A DNA stretch of 64,000 nt from Flaccisagitta enflata. Taxonomy: Eukaryota > Chaetognatha > Sagittoidea > Aphragmophora. Shown one piece after another: positions 45,339 to 57,434 of the stretch; the first letter of the stretch is position 1, and each line of letters begins with the position of its first letter. The position numbers and the translations under genes are program-made. The DNA lies in the NCBI GenBank assembly GCA_965153355.1, contig OZ231127.1:22072001-22136000 (forward strand), read 5' to 3'. A model generated the notes under the pieces. It was not told the origin of the DNA. It saw only the letters and a program-made list of their open reading frames with translations, and did not search any database.

Positions 45339-46603
45339 CACGGTGGCAGAAACAGGGGCACGCGGGGCACGTCGTGCCTCGGACCTATAGATCAAAAGTC
45401 GGACTTATAGATTTGAGGGAGGCTGAAAGATGAGGGAGAAGAAAAAGAAAGCGGAAGAGAGAAAGAGAAAAAGAAAGAAAGAAAGAAAGAGAAAAGATGA
45501 AATAAAGAAAATGAAATAAAGAGAAAGACAGAATGAGAAAAAAGCTGAAGGGTAAAAACAATTTTTTTAGGTGCGCAAAAGCTGAAGCTGTGTTCATTGG
45601 TCAGTCCGTTGGTTGATTGGTTGGTTATTTGTCAGTAACACAAATGTTTGATGAACCACATGGCGCAGCTACTTTGTCTATTTGGCCTTGTTTACTTCAC
45701 AAGTTGTATCCACTTGCCAGCACTTGGGGCCACAAATTATCAAATTAGCTATTATCAGCAAAACATAAGTTAACTCCATATTAGGGATGAACGTTTCTAA
45801 TCAATGTATTTGTTTACAAAATATTTTTCTTAAAAATTAGGTTTATTAGGTATTATGTATTCTAAAGAGGAATATGTGCTAACCCATGAGTTTGTTGTCC
45901 TACTCATGAGTTTGAGATAGTCATTTCTTAGGCCTAAACATATGATTTCGCTTTTGTATGGAATTTTGATCTATTTGAGCCTGAATTTCATTATCAAAGC
46001 TGAAAGGTTTTTTTCCTGTTTTTTAAATGAAATTGTATTTAAGAAATCGGACATTTTATTCAACCAAATGCAATGTCAGTCATTTCTACTAAAGTCTACT
46101 GAATTTTTTGTTGCTATTTAAAATGCTTTTTCCAAATTGTCTTTGCTTATCTCATAAGGCAGAACAGCCATTTTTTTTATTCAACATTAGCTAGTTCACC
46201 AAATATTAACCTCAACAGGATTTTCTAGTTTGACCCAAAAAGATGCAATAACAGTCATCATGTCCACAGATGCTGTTGCACTTTTTAATTGTGTTGTAAG
46301 ATTTTAGAAATTTCTCTTTTAGATTTTTGTTCCCCTGAAAAAAGTCAATGCATTTCATGTACAGTAATCATCCCAGGAATCAGGTCTTTCAATCGAAATG
46401 TACTAGATGTCTTCATTAACTTTGCTCATGGCAAAGAAGGCTGAAAAACATGATAAATCTGATAGTATGTGATAGTACAAGGGAATCAAAAGTCGGACCT
46501 ATAGCGGGAATCAAAAGTCGGACCTATAGCGGGAATCAAAAGTCGGACCTATAGCGTTGGGGAAAAGGCGTGCCTCGGACCTATAGAATTTTCTGCCACC
46601 CTG
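45339..46603. mobile_element. 1265-bp hAT-like non-autonomous element inside the 19-bp array
   Basis: The left end CACGGTGGCAGAAA and the reverse complement of the right end CAGGGTGGCAGAAA are terminal inverted repeats. GATGACAG is duplicated on both sides (45331-45338, 46604-46611); this breaks the minisatellite phase by exactly 8 bases, so it is a true target duplication. Both ends carry CGTGCCTCGGACCTATAG in inverted relation. Near the right end, AATCAAAAGTCGGACCTATA occurs three times. No transposase frame. A family-2 element (45569-45694) is nested inside. Confidence 0.9.
45569..45694 (+). mobile_element. Hairpin-ended family 2, nested copy
   Basis: AGGTGCGCAAAAGCTGAAGC start, GGTTGATTGGTTGGTT core and TTTGGCCTTGTTTAC end. 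The terminal hairpin has decayed. Confidence 0.7.
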
Positions 46604-46734
46604 GATGACAGTAGTAGAAGATGATGACAGTAGTAGAAGATGATGACAGTAGTTGAAGATGATGACAGTAGTTGAAGATGAATCTTGAAATCCATGATGG
46701 CAAACCTAAAGAAAAATCAGAATGAAATAAATGA

Positions 46735-47300
46735 CAAAGCAAAAAAATTCATCAACTCCAATCCTCTATACAAATCGCTTAAGTCCTAGTAGCATATTAC
46801 TACATTAATAAGCTAATATCTTATAAACCAGACTTCAGATTTGATTCGAATTTTGCAGGGGCAGTTCAATTAATATCCTTTACTTGTATACCAAATTAAA
46901 AAAGAATTCACATAACTTTGCTACCCTTTGCCTATGTAAACTGCCTAAGTCATAGTAACATATTACTATATAAATAAGCTAATATCTCATAAACCAGACT
47001 TCAGATTTAATTCGAATTCTGCAGGGGTTATTTATTTACTACCCTCTACTTGTGTACCAAATTAGAAAAAAATTCACATACCTTTACTACCCTTTGCCTA
47101 TGTAAATTGCCAAAGTCCTAGCAACATACTACTACATAAATAAGCTAATATCTCATTAACCAGACTTCAGATTTAATTCGAATTTTGCAGGGGTTGTTTA
47201 TTTAGTACCTTCTACTTGTATACCAAATTAAAAAAAAAATCATTAACCTTTACTACCCCATACCTATGTAAACCACCTAAGTCCCAGCTAAATATTACTA
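46735..47300. repeat. 166-bp tandem repeat, about 3.5 copies
   Basis: AGCTAATATCTYATAAACCA occurs at 46811, 46977 and 47143. Each unit has CAGACTTCAGATTTAATTCG and a CCTTTGCCTATGTAAA end. The sequence then reverses (47320-47420 contains CTGAAGTCTGGTT), making a partial foldback. Confidence 0.9.
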
Positions 47301-47498
47301 CAAAAATAATAGGCAAAGGATAGTAAAAGTTAATGAATTTTTTTGAAAATTGGTACACAAACTCCTATTGACCTATAAACAACACCAGCAAAGTTTCATC
47401 AAATTCTGAAGTCTGGTTCCAAAAATATGAGAGGGTTTTAAACAGACAAACAAACAAACAGACAGACTACACGATCAGGTCCATCACATAGTCCACCG

Positions 47499-47518
47499 AC
47501 GAAAACTGTTCGTCGGGG
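47499..47518. repeat. Small hairpin at the end of the 166-bp array
   Basis: CCGACGAAAACTGTTCGTCGG folds with an 8-bp stem, directly after a CAAACAAACAGACAGACTAC tract. Confidence 0.6.
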
Positions 47519-47524
47519 ACAAAA

Positions 47525-48480
47525 ACTGAGCTAAATGAGCTAGAATACTTGAAAACACCCTCACAGATAAACAACTCTGCTCACTGACATGCTTTCTTAT
47601 AGCTGCTTGCTTAAATATGTATCAGAATATTTATTAATTTGTCGCATCTAAAATCAGAAAAATAAGCTGAGCTAAATGAGCTAAAATGCTCAAAAACACT
47701 CTCACAGATGAACAGCTATGCTCATAAACAGGTCTTCTTGTATTTACATGCTCAAACAAACTTAAATACACTCCTTTATTGATCCTACTTAATATCATAA
47801 AAAATCGGAAAAAATTCAATAAGACTTTTTCAAAAATAAATCTTTAAAAATTCTTAACGCGAAAAATATTTACCGTAGAGCATTCTGCTTGGCGCCAAAT
47901 GAAAGAGAATTTTCAAACTTACTTACCCTATCAATTTCATAGGAGGCCTCAATCAGCCGGAAGAGCTTCCCAACTTTCCCATAAAAAAATGAAAACCCTG
48001 TTTCTCTCAAATATGTCAAAAAGTAAATATCTCAGCTGCAGGTAGGGGTGCTAGCGATTTTGACTGCCCCTCTCACTATAATATCATTGCTTCTGTACAA
48101 AGTATAAATAGCTCAATAAAAGTGATATCATTCTCCTAATTCTAAAAACTTATCCATCAAAATCTTTAGAATAAAAAAAGAGGTCTTTTAACTACACTGG
48201 TTTTTGAGTTTTACTTGGAACTGTATGCTACTATCACAACAATTGGCAAGGTAAATACAAAACTTTAAATAGGATTCAAATCTTCAACGTGGTATGGAAC
48301 GATGTAGGATTTTACAACAGAATCGGGGGAGAGGGAAACATAAGCTGAATGTTTTAACCATTAGTTAGTTATGTAAATGGTTTAAACACGGTTTTAACAT
48401 CTTTGGCATAGTACTCAAGAGAACTGAAGCGGGGGGGGGGAATTCAACAAGGGCATCGATTTTTTTCGATATAAACTTAA
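47525..48480. other. Intergenic stretch with two copies of a about 100-bp repeat
   Basis: GAGCTAAATGAGCTAGAATAC ... TGCTTTCTT at 47527 recurs at 47669 and at 44207. The segment at 48028-48075 is the inverted empty-site match for the 365-bp MITE. No gene. Confidence 0.6.
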
Positions 48481-49411
48481 TATCGTTAGATGAGAGGAGA
48501 AAACAAGTGAAAACCATACAATGAATCAATGAAAGGGTGGACACAAATAGTCGAATAAATTAATTAAGCCTCAGAAAACGAAAATTACTCACTTTCGTTT
48601 CTCGAAATTATACAAGAGCTACGCATGATAGTAACTTTCTTCGTTCATTAGCCATTTAATGAACGCATACGAAAAAGAACATTCACCCAGTAACAAACGC
48701 ATAATTATCTTTCCACAACATACCAGTTTTCCCACAAGGAGACATTGAAGAAATCTAGATGATCATTAAACGTGATGTGGTGCCATATTCTAAAATGGCA
48801 TGAGTAAACTTTTAAGTTAACTACTATATTCGAATTAAATCCCACATAATTATCAGAAGGAATTCACACACGAATGCTAGATATAAACTGAAGAGGGACA
48901 AAAAACAAGAAAAGAGATGTAAGCAGGGATTTGGGTTTTTCAAAAACCATCTACAATTAAATAGCTTTCGCGTATGGGAGGCAGGACCAGAAAAAGCTAT
49001 TTTTATCGACCAATAGTAAATATCACGTACGCGAGAGATTGGTTTTGATTTTGCGTATTAAACTGGCATTTTGTTGATATAATTATAAGCGCTTTTTTAT
49101 ACCAGAATAATCACGCGCGATGCCGAAAAAGAAAATGGTTAAGTCCAAATCAGCATTGCCAGTCGAGCTAAGAAGGGGAAATTTATAAAACAAAACTTTT
49201 TTTTTTGCCTTCAAACTGTATATTTGGACAAAAATTGACCTTTTAGTAAAAATGAAAAAAATGCTAAGGATAAACAAGAGCAACAAGAACAACAAAAGAA
49301 CCCAGTAAATAGTCAAAAAAAAAAAAAAAGGAAACAAAATAATTTTACAGGCCTAAGGAGGAGAGTAGAGAAAGAAAAAGAAGCATCGCTCCATATTCTC
49401 ATCGCATAATT
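48481..49411 (-). other. 3' flank of the oxygenase gene
   Basis: AT-rich, presumed 3' UTR and beyond. I could not find a clear AATAAA or ATTAAA on the gene strand within 300 bases of the stop. Confidence 0.4.
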
Positions 49412-50664
49412 TTAAGGCCAAACAAGATGTCGAAACAAAGCGATCAATAACGAGAAAACGTGAAGACACGAAATCTTGAAAATGATCACCGCGGTGGCGA
49501 CACCCGGTACGTGATTCTGCGTCGCTCCCTTTCTGGAACTGCCTTTATCCATGGTGGTCACACCGTTGTATTCGTCGTCGTCTTCGTCGTCGAGGTCATC
49601 ATCATCGTCGTCCTCCACTTGCTTGCCGATGTCGCCGCTTGAGAACGAAGGCCAGTAAGAGGGACTGGCGATGGTGGACTCGGACGCCGCCGAGGACGTC
49701 GACATTTCCGCGTGACTAAAGAACCGATTGTGAAGTCCAAACGGCGTGTTGATGGGAGCGCGCGCGCGGGAAATCTCTTCCATCGTCGTCGCGTTGAGCA
49801 CGAGAATAAATCCGCGCCGGAAATTGGCGTCCATGAGTCCGGACAAAAGAACGCCGTCGTCTTCGGCGGTGGAGCCGGGCGCCGGAACGAACACGGCCTC
49901 GCTCGGAAATACGCCCTCTTCGGGGCCCCAGTGAGTCACGTTTCCTGTTTTCACGTTGAGCTTCATGATGGTGGAGCGGGTGAGGTATGGGCGGGTGATT
50001 AAGTAAGTAAATTGGTAGTCGCGTTGCCGATACTTGTCGTAATTAATGGTCGGGAACTCCATCGGTTGAGGCTTGGACAATGGATGCCGAGAGACGAGGT
50101 TAAAGTCGACCAAGGAGATGGTGAATCTTTCGATGGTGGCCTCTTGATTGGCGAACACTTCCTGCATGATGGACTCGATGTAGGCAGTTTGGTACACTTC
50201 GGGCGATTTGTAAGTCAACATGTCGACGTGCAGCAATTTCTTATCGTAGTCTTCGAAGGCGTTGATTTGATGCGTGACGAAGATGTTGTGCTCGACGCCC
50301 ATTCTGAAGGTGTTGACAAAGACGCCGTCGGATTTGCGCATGATGTGGAATCTTAGCCCCTGCGCCGCGTGAGATTGCATGTAAGTGCGGAAGAAGGCGC
50401 CGTGGCCGTTCTGTCCAGCGGCGCCAGCGAAAACGGTGCAATAGTCGAGGAAGTAAGGGACGACGGGCAAGACGACGTAATCGCGGGACATGGCGAACGA
50501 GTGCATGTAACCCGCGCGCTCGTTGTATTCCGGATAATGACGAGCGTTGAAACATTTGGTCAAATCGAACATTTTCTTCCCGATGGGAGTGGAGCCGACG
50601 GGAACGCGATGATTGTTGTCCTCGATTCGATAGACAGTCCAATTGGCGTATGAGAAAAGACCAT
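49412..50664 (-). CDS. Carotenoid cleavage oxygenase, 3' coding exon with stop
   Basis: The acceptor is ttttctcag at 50665-50666. The exon starts with AT, which completes codon 747 (Asp) with the G left by the upstream exon, so the frame is kept. The joined protein is 1163 residues. Iron ligands are H801 (GYMHSFAMS, equivalent to RPE65 H241), H878 (VTHQINAFED, H313) and H1058 (PFGLHNRFF, H527). Second-shell glutamates are E949 (MEFPTINY) and E1002 (FPSEAVF). The family signature EDDGVLLS is also present. The expected activity is oxidative cleavage of a carotenoid or related polyene by a non-haem Fe(II) centre in a seven-bladed propeller; the substrate cannot be inferred. Most relatives end within about 10 residues of the last His. 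This one runs another 105 residues: a Ser-rich linker, an acidic run (about 1097-1111), then a hydrophobic tail (about 1135-1163) that could be a GPI signal or tail anchor. Sequons NWT (754), NVT and NAT suggest a secretory-pathway location. I see no clear AATAAA downstream on this strand. Confidence 0.92.
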
Positions 50665-51195
50665 CTGAGAAAAAGGAATAAATATTTGAAGATTTTATGG
50701 TAAGACCGTAAGAACAACATGATATCATCCATCAGATACACGGAAAGCAAGAAAAAAGACCGTTAAGCCTAGAGGAAAGAGATCCTAAAAAATGAACAAA
50801 ATGAGTAAAAGTCATAAGAACAAGTGGTAAAAAAGTCCTGAAATGCGGGCGGATCAAAGACAAACAAAATGGTGGCAAAGTAAAGATGAACATGAAATGA
50901 TTACAAATCAAAAATGCTCATTAGGTGGAGATGTATCAAAATTACCGTGAAAAAAAGACATGTTTAAAAAAAACTGCAGGAAAAAAAATAGACAAGGAAG
51001 ACAGAAAACAAACGTGAAAGGACAGGAATTGGGGTCCGAAAAAAGATGAATATGAAATGGAGAAAGGGAAGAAATAAAGGTGAAATGCAATGGAGACAGG
51101 AAAAGAATGAGCATAGAGACAGGAAAACAAGGCCAAGTTATGGCCAATAAGTGCGCCTCGCTTGATGAATTGAATTAAAGAATTTGTGAATGAAC

Positions 51196-51260
51196 TTTTT
51201 TGGGCAGCGGCCCCAAAGGGCCGATGTCCTGTAGGACACAGGGGTGAATTTCCATACGTC
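51196..51260. mobile_element. Double-hairpin family 3, single arm in the intron
   Basis: TTTTTGGGCAGCGGCCCCAA, then TGTCCTGTAGGACA and GTGAATTTCCATACGTCC. No partner arm before the next element. Confidence 0.75.
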
Positions 51261-51613
51261 CGTAGGTTCGTCCATGCCCCCACCCACCCCCCACAACGCA
51301 ATCCTCCCTATTTCCTCCATACTGATAATGGGTCAGGGATCATTGTTTCAAGGGTCAGGGATCTTACAACTAGTTTTCATTGGATCCGGTTCCTTTAACT
51401 TTATTCCTTTGTAAAGCAAAGTTTCAAAAAAACGGTTCCAAATTGGATTCAGAACCAGAACCGGAACCAGAATCGGAACCGGGATCCGAGAGTACCGAGG
51501 CTTTTTTACTAGGTAGAAGTAAGTGCGTTTTTTCTCTGAATGGTGATGATTCACTATGAAGCAGTAAAGACTTATGGCGTATCGATTTAGCTAAAAAAAA
51601 CATAGATAAAAAA

Positions 51614-51716
<103 letters not shown>

Positions 51717-52079
51717 TGTATGTAGGCTGACGAGCCCTATGTTTTAGTGCATTATTTTTGCTCATCATTAATTAAACTGAACAAAAGAAAAAATACATTC
51801 TCTCCTTGTGTCTTTTTCTTCCTCTCTTTTTCTCTCTCCATCATACTATCCTAGCATTACACTGAATGTCATATACTGAATCACATTTTCTCTGAAAAAA
51901 ACTGAGCTTACTTTGATTAGCTAGAAAGAGAACCGGATCCGGTTCCAAACCTGGAACAGGATCCCAAAATTATTCTCTCAGGTTCCTAAGAAAGAAATAA
52001 AAGGAAGGAACTGGAACCGCTCAAAGTAGTAGAAATGTCCCGGTTCCAATACAAATGGATCCATGTTCCGTTAATGACA

Positions 52080-52450
52080 GCCTAAATGTGTTGTGCCCCC
52101 CCACCCCCCGAAGCTTCTCAAGCCTCAAATTCCCATTGAATAACATGGAAAATTAATGAAAAGCAAAAAATGTATGTTTCCCAATGAATAACATGGAAAA
52201 TTGAAAAAAAAACTAAAAATAATGTTAAATTCCCAATGAATAACATGGCAAATTGACAAGAAATTGAAAAAATGCAAAGTTCCCATTGAAAATCATGGAT
52301 AATTGCTCAGGACGTATGGAAATTCTCCCATGTGTCCTACAAGACATCAGCCCTTTGAGACCACTGCCCTGCTCACACTCCACTTCTTCAGCTAATCACT
52401 CCAAGCAGGGCATCAGGTACCGCTGACCATGTTCGATGCTTGGATGACTT
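52080..52450. mobile_element. Double-hairpin family 3 in the intron, right-armed copy
   Basis: Core of TTCCCATTGAATAACATGGA units, then TGTCCTACAAGACA and CTGCCCTGCTC with tail AGGTACCGCTGACCATG. The left arm is replaced by GCCCCCCCACCCCCC. Confidence 0.7.
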
Positions 52451-52451
52451 G

Positions 52452-52480
52452 AATGAATGAATGAATGAATGAATGAACGA
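52452..52480. repeat. (GAAT)n microsatellite
   Basis: About 7 units. Confidence 0.95.
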
Positions 52481-52739
52481 AAATGAATTTATTAAGGTAT
52501 GAGAGGTGGTAAGAATGAAGAAATACGTCAGAATCAGCCGTTTTGCACATTTTAGATGTTTGCGTGACCAAACAACCAGCCGACCGACCGACTGACTGAC
52601 ACTGCCTCTTATGGAATTGCGAGTACGCACTCAAAAACAGAATGAAGACAAATGAAAAATATACATGAAATGGAGGCGAGTGAAAAATGAACATAAGACT
52701 ATTGAGAAATGAATATGAGATAGAGACAAGTAACAAGTC

Positions 52740-53268
52740 ATCCAAGGATAGCACGTGGTCAGCGGTACCCGATGCCCTGCTTGGATTGATCAGCTGAAGA
52801 AGTGGGGTGAGAGCAGGGCAGCGGTCCCAAAGGGCCGATGTCCTGTAGGACACAGGGGTGAATTTCCAGACGTCCTGAGAAGGCCTTTGGACTTTGGGGC
52901 TATTTTCCATATTATTCAATGAAAACATTGCATTTTTTTCAATATTTTTGTCAATTTTCCGTGCTATCGGATCTGAATTCTGCATGTATTTCATAATTCT
53001 ATCAATTTTCCATATTATTTAGTAGGGATTTCACATATTTTTAATTTCCGGTAAATTTCTCATGTTATTCAATGGGAATCTTGCATTTTCGCATTTTTTG
53101 TCAATTTTCCACGTTATTCAATAAGAATTTTGCATTTCTTCAATTTTCCATGTTATTCAATGGAATTTGAGGCTCAGAAGCTTTAGTGGGGGGGACCGAC
53201 TGACGTCTGGAAATTCACCCCTGTGTCCTACAGGACATCGGCCCTTCGGGGCCGCTGCCCAAAAAGCA
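52740..53268. mobile_element. Double-hairpin family 3 in the intron, complete copy
   Basis: Leader GTCAGCGGTACCCGATGCCC, left arm near 52813-52877 and right arm near 53200-53267 as inverted copies, with a core of TTTTCCATGTTATTCAATGG units. Its leader is the inverse of the neighbour's tail at 52390-52450. Confidence 0.82.
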
Positions 53269-53423
53269 GACTTGAAATAGAGACAATACAAAAATCAACA
53301 TGAAAGGGAGACAGGTAAAAATGAACATGTAACGGAAACCGGTGAAAAGTAAACAAAATGGACACTTAAAAACACCTTCAGCGCGATGTCACCCGACTCA
53401 AAACGACCCGCGCATGTTTATAC

Positions 53424-55662
53424 CTGAACCCAAGGGAAAAACGCCCATGACATTCCAGACGGATCCGTCGAGGTCGATCTGTTCGTGCGCCGGATGAATG
53501 ACCTTTTCGACGTGATCGTACCCGGGAGCCATCTTGTAATCCTCAAAGAGATACGTGGATTTAGTTTCCAAAGTTTGCACGTCGAACAAGAGTCCATGGG
53601 CACTTTCATCGACGGCTTGAATGTTGTTGCCGATGCGCCAGAAGTTGACGTTGGGATTGCCTCGATAGTATTCGGGCTCGGTGAAGTTCTGACGCCAACG
53701 GACGGCCTGAGTCCAATTCATTTTGGAAAACGTAGTTCCCCACGCGACGTATGATTTAGACATGTCCTTGCCGTAATAGTCCCAGATTTTGTATCCGTGA
53801 GTCTCGAGATATTTGTTGCTGAATTTCACGTCGCCGGCTTTCAGTTCGTAGGAAGACACCATCGCGAGTCCGTCGAACAAATGATCGATGGATTGTTGCC
53901 GTTTGTCCGCGCCGCCGCCGCCACCACCGCCGGACGCCCGCTTGTTCTCTTGGCCATATGTTCCGGGAGTGTGTCGTAAGAAATAACCGGAAAGCCATTT
54001 CGGGATTTGACCTCCGCCGGTCGTCGGACACGGCACGTTGCGAGTCTCGTTGAGAACGGTCTCGAAGCCGACTTGAATCAAGTCCCGACTGGAGGCTTTG
54101 CCGCCGCCGACGCGCCGGTTTCCACCGGCGGAAGCGGAGAAGCGATTGTGATGTTGTTTGCGCAATTGCTGTTGTGACCCGGATAAGGTGAGACCGATTA
54201 AAGCGACGAACAAGAACAGGAAGAAGGAAAGTCTGGCATTAATTGAGGAGGAGGAGGAGGAGGAAGAAGAAGAGCGCCCGCGATTCCGTGAGGATGAAGA
54301 GGAGGAGGAAGAATTGTTTTGAGACAATGTCGAGGGCGTTGAGGAGGAGGAAGAAGATGAGGAGGAAGAAGTAGAATGGGAGGTACTTTTTCGATTTGAG
54401 TTCCGGAAGAATCGACTGATCTCGCTTTTCGACTTGAGGAAGAGTCCAGATGGTGTTGAGAAGAACAGACCTGAGACGAAATGAACGATCGAAGAAAAAC
54501 CAAAATCTTTGTCATTGAGAAAAGAGGAACAGCTGGCGGTAGCAGATGAACTTTGTGACAAAACTGGTGGCGAAATGAACGATGATGATGATAATGATGA
54601 GGACGATGATGATGACGATGAGGACAATATTGAAGGAAACAGGGCAAGCGATTGTCGCCAGTCACTATCGCGAGGAAGACGATGACGACGTAAACGTTTG
54701 TTTGGCAAAATTTGTTTATGGATTAGTTTTTGTTTTTGTTTGGCGACATTTTGCGATGGGAGACCGGCTTCTGTCCACGAAGAGCAAGATGATGAGGAAG
54801 AGGGATCAATCACTGCGTTGAGGTTACGATTGAGTGACCGGACATGGCTTACATCTCGATGATGAAGGTGATTGTGAAAGCCAGGGCCATGATGATGATG
54901 ATAATAATGATGATACTGACATTGATGGTTTCCTTCGTCACTATAAGTCTCTGCATTGATGTATGAGCACGAAATACATGGAAAAGGAGAGGTGATAGGA
55001 TTTTTAGAGAGCGGGCAGAGTAGAAGTTGTCGGCGATGACCAAATTGCGACGATCGTTTCCGCCCCTTCCTCACTTCTCCACGATGAGGTTTCTCGTGAG
55101 ACTTCCGACGACAACTTTGGACCGCCGCTTCCTTCACGACGTCACCTTCGGCCAACCTGTCAAGTTTCGTTCCTTCACTTTCTTCCTCCTCCTCCTCCTC
55201 CTCCTCCTCCTCCCTCTCCTCTTCGTCGCTCATCTTCGGGTGCGTAACTTTGCACTGCGGTTGACAAGGATTATCACTAGAATCAGGTGCTCGGGTGCTC
55301 GGAGAAGACCAGATTGTGGTTTCGCACTCGGTCGGTCTTCCCACATTCTGACCGCGAAGATCGGAAGAATCAATGTCGCAACAGCATCGCCGCCCGTCAG
55401 CGAAACCTCTTTCTGGGTCAACGAAGATGCGGTTACTCAAACTTCCGGAAGTTGAGGGTGCCTGGCAGCAAAAATACCGAAGACGATGACGACGATAACT
55501 ATGACGACGACGATGTTGACAACGGTTAAGGAGCGACGGTTTTAAACAACGCGCTCGTAACCAATTTAATCTTGAGGATGAATTAAGTCTCGAATCGTGG
55601 CAAGAGCAGCGCATTTCCGGATTGTGAGTCCCGTCTACCGAAGCAGTCGGTAACGTTGACAT
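53424..55662 (-). CDS. Carotenoid cleavage oxygenase (RPE65/BCO/NinaB family), 5' coding exon
   Basis: This exon encodes residues 1-746 plus one base of codon 747. The catalytic domain starts near residue 530. H726, in the motif PAHEQIDLDGSVWN, aligns with the first iron ligand of the family (H180 of RPE65). E686, in the motif AVDE, aligns with the second-shell E148. Upstream of the domain, residues 475-495 form a hydrophobic segment (LSFFLFLFVALIGLTLSG) that looks like a signal anchor. Residues 1-474 are low complexity, with Glu, His, Arg and Ser runs and no recognised domain. Sequons NWT and NFT lie after the anchor, which fits a lumenal or extracellular catalytic domain. The ATG has A at -3. 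The donor is at 53423-53422, where GGTTCAG meets gtataaac. Family members are usually 500-620 residues, so the N-terminal extension is abnormal. The true start could be an internal Met, or an unseen upstream exon could join within the low-complexity part. The domain is certain; the first 470 residues are not. Confidence 0.82.
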
Positions 55663-56410
55663 CTTTTGTTTCGATTTCCTTACGTGTGAAAAGTCGACAT
55701 TCTTTATTGTTGTTTTCTTTTTTTTCTCTCTTCCTCTGTAAAGTTGATTTCGCGACGAGAAAAAAAAAGTGAAATCAAAAGATTACAAATCGTTTCACAT
55801 CGTTGATGGTGAAAGTTACGCAATCTTGCTGAAATTTCTTTTCGTCGCTTTTATCATCAACTCGACGGATGAAAAAGTGAAGAATATAATTTTCCCCGTG
55901 AAAGATTTAAGAGTAATACGAAGACCAGTTGCGACTTGCCCGATAAAATTGTGATGTTTGGGGAATGCGGTTTTTTACATTTGCGTCTTTATTTACCGAA
56001 TTGTTTTTGTTTTACTTTTTTAACTCAATAACATTTTTTTTCCGTTGTCGCCTTAAAATTCTTTTTCTTCACAAAGTTTTCTCTTTGGTGGGGGCGGAAG
56101 TCGCTTTTTTTTTCTCTTGCCGATCTGTGAACAAAGAGAAAAAGAGAAAAAAATAATGAATCAGCTCGATTTATCCGAGGAGTCATGAAAATGATTCTGA
56201 TCTGTTAGGTTGGAAATTTAATTGTAATTTCAAGTAAAAAGTGAATTAAAACCGCTTGTTGAAGGACGAGAGATGGTTCATGGTGGTTAAGACACGAGAT
56301 GAGATGAGCCGCTTTAATTGCAATCAAATTTGTTGTTTATTTGTTGTTTCTCAACATATTTATTTTAAGCTAATTACAAAGATTTCAATCAGCAGTGCGA
56401 CATGCAAAAA
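55663..56410 (-). promoter_or_regulatory. 5' flank of the oxygenase gene (putative promoter/5' UTR)
   Basis: This stretch lies directly upstream of the proposed start. The first 150 bases are purine-rich on the gene strand and the rest is AT-rich. I see no convincing TATA box at a fixed distance and no second ORF of note. It is called regulatory only by position. Confidence 0.3.
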
Positions 56411-56413
56411 ATG

Positions 56414-56636
56414 AGAAAACAAGGCCGGATACACCGCCAATAAGTAGTCATTTACGGGTCAACAGGGGCAATTATCCTTGTAAAAAGGGGCAGTATGTGA
56501 GTCTGCGGAGCCGTTTTGTGGCTGGGTAGGAGCCGTACTACCCTCTCATCCAAATCATCGCAACACCGGCCTTCCTTCCGACAGACAGACCAACGGAGAC
56601 GCCCTCTCATAGAAGCGCTTGACAAGCGACTAAAGG
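56414..56636 (+). mobile_element. Hairpin-ended family 1, long copy
   Basis: AACAAGGCCGGATACACCGC start, GACAGACAGACCAACGGAGA core and GCGCTTGACAAGCGACTAAA end. Confidence 0.65.
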
Positions 56637-56859
56637 AATGATATCTTTTTAAACGTAAGAGATGATCGAGCAAAAAAAAAAAAGAAAGAACACGGTTTGT
56701 ATGAAGGTATCTTCCACTCGGATACCTCGGCCGTTGTTTCCACCGAAACCAAGGATTTCTTTCTTCCGCTTTAATAAGAGAAAAAAAAGGGAAAGAAATC
56801 CAAAAATTGAAATTTCTGACAATGCCGTGGGAGTCCGCAGTCTCAATTCTCGACAGTGA

Positions 56860-56940
56860 GAGGAGGAAGAGGGGCAAGCGGAGGAGGAAGAGGGATTTGA
56901 GGAGGAGGAAGAGGAGAGATTTGAGGAGGAGGATTAGCTG
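56860..56940. repeat. GAGGAGGAA-rich purine tract
   Basis: About 25-bp units GAGGAGGAAGAGGGATTTGA, three imperfect copies. Confidence 0.85.
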
Positions 56941-57286
56941 GCGTCGCTTTCGATTTTTTTTTTTTTTCTAAATTGTGCATATTCGTCAGATAAGTGATTA
57001 CTTTCAATGACATGAGATTTAAGTTGTCTAACTAAATCATCACGCAGAACATACGACACGGTCTCCGGAAAATCGCGATTTTCACTGCCGAAGCCAATTT
57101 TTCACTCAGTAGAAAAATCGATCAAACACTTCCATTGAAGTGTCTAGAATATGTGGAAGTGTACATTTACTAAGAATTTGCATAGAAATCTCGTAGGGAT
57201 GATTTAAACAGTGCGAAATGTATCAATATGCAATGAAAAATCAGACATTTTCTAAAGAAAATTCTCTTTTATCACTGGATAAGGCC

Positions 57287-57434
57287 CCACGGAAAACTCT
57301 TAATTTGCATAGAAAATGACAAATTCAAAAAACTAAAAACATGGCCCTTGTCTAAAGACACGTAGGAAGGAAGCCATGTTCTTAGAAATGCAAAAAAGTT
57401 AGCTTCAAAGCAGATTAAGAGTTTTCCGTGGGAC
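57287..57434. mobile_element. Short palindromic element, CGGAAAA family (copy 2)
   Basis: CCACGGAAAACTCTTAATTTGC and its inverse at the ends, and AACATGGCC/GGAAGCCATGTT near the loop. Related to 8451-8594. Confidence 0.75.

Noticed and set aside
44777-45395. Two about 197-residue minus-strand frames with 19-residue repeats
   Set aside because: They are the 19-bp array read in different frames, and all frames are open for the same reason.
49712-50653. Plus-strand open frames opposite the oxygenase exon
   Set aside because: Shadow frames of a well-supported minus-strand coding exon.
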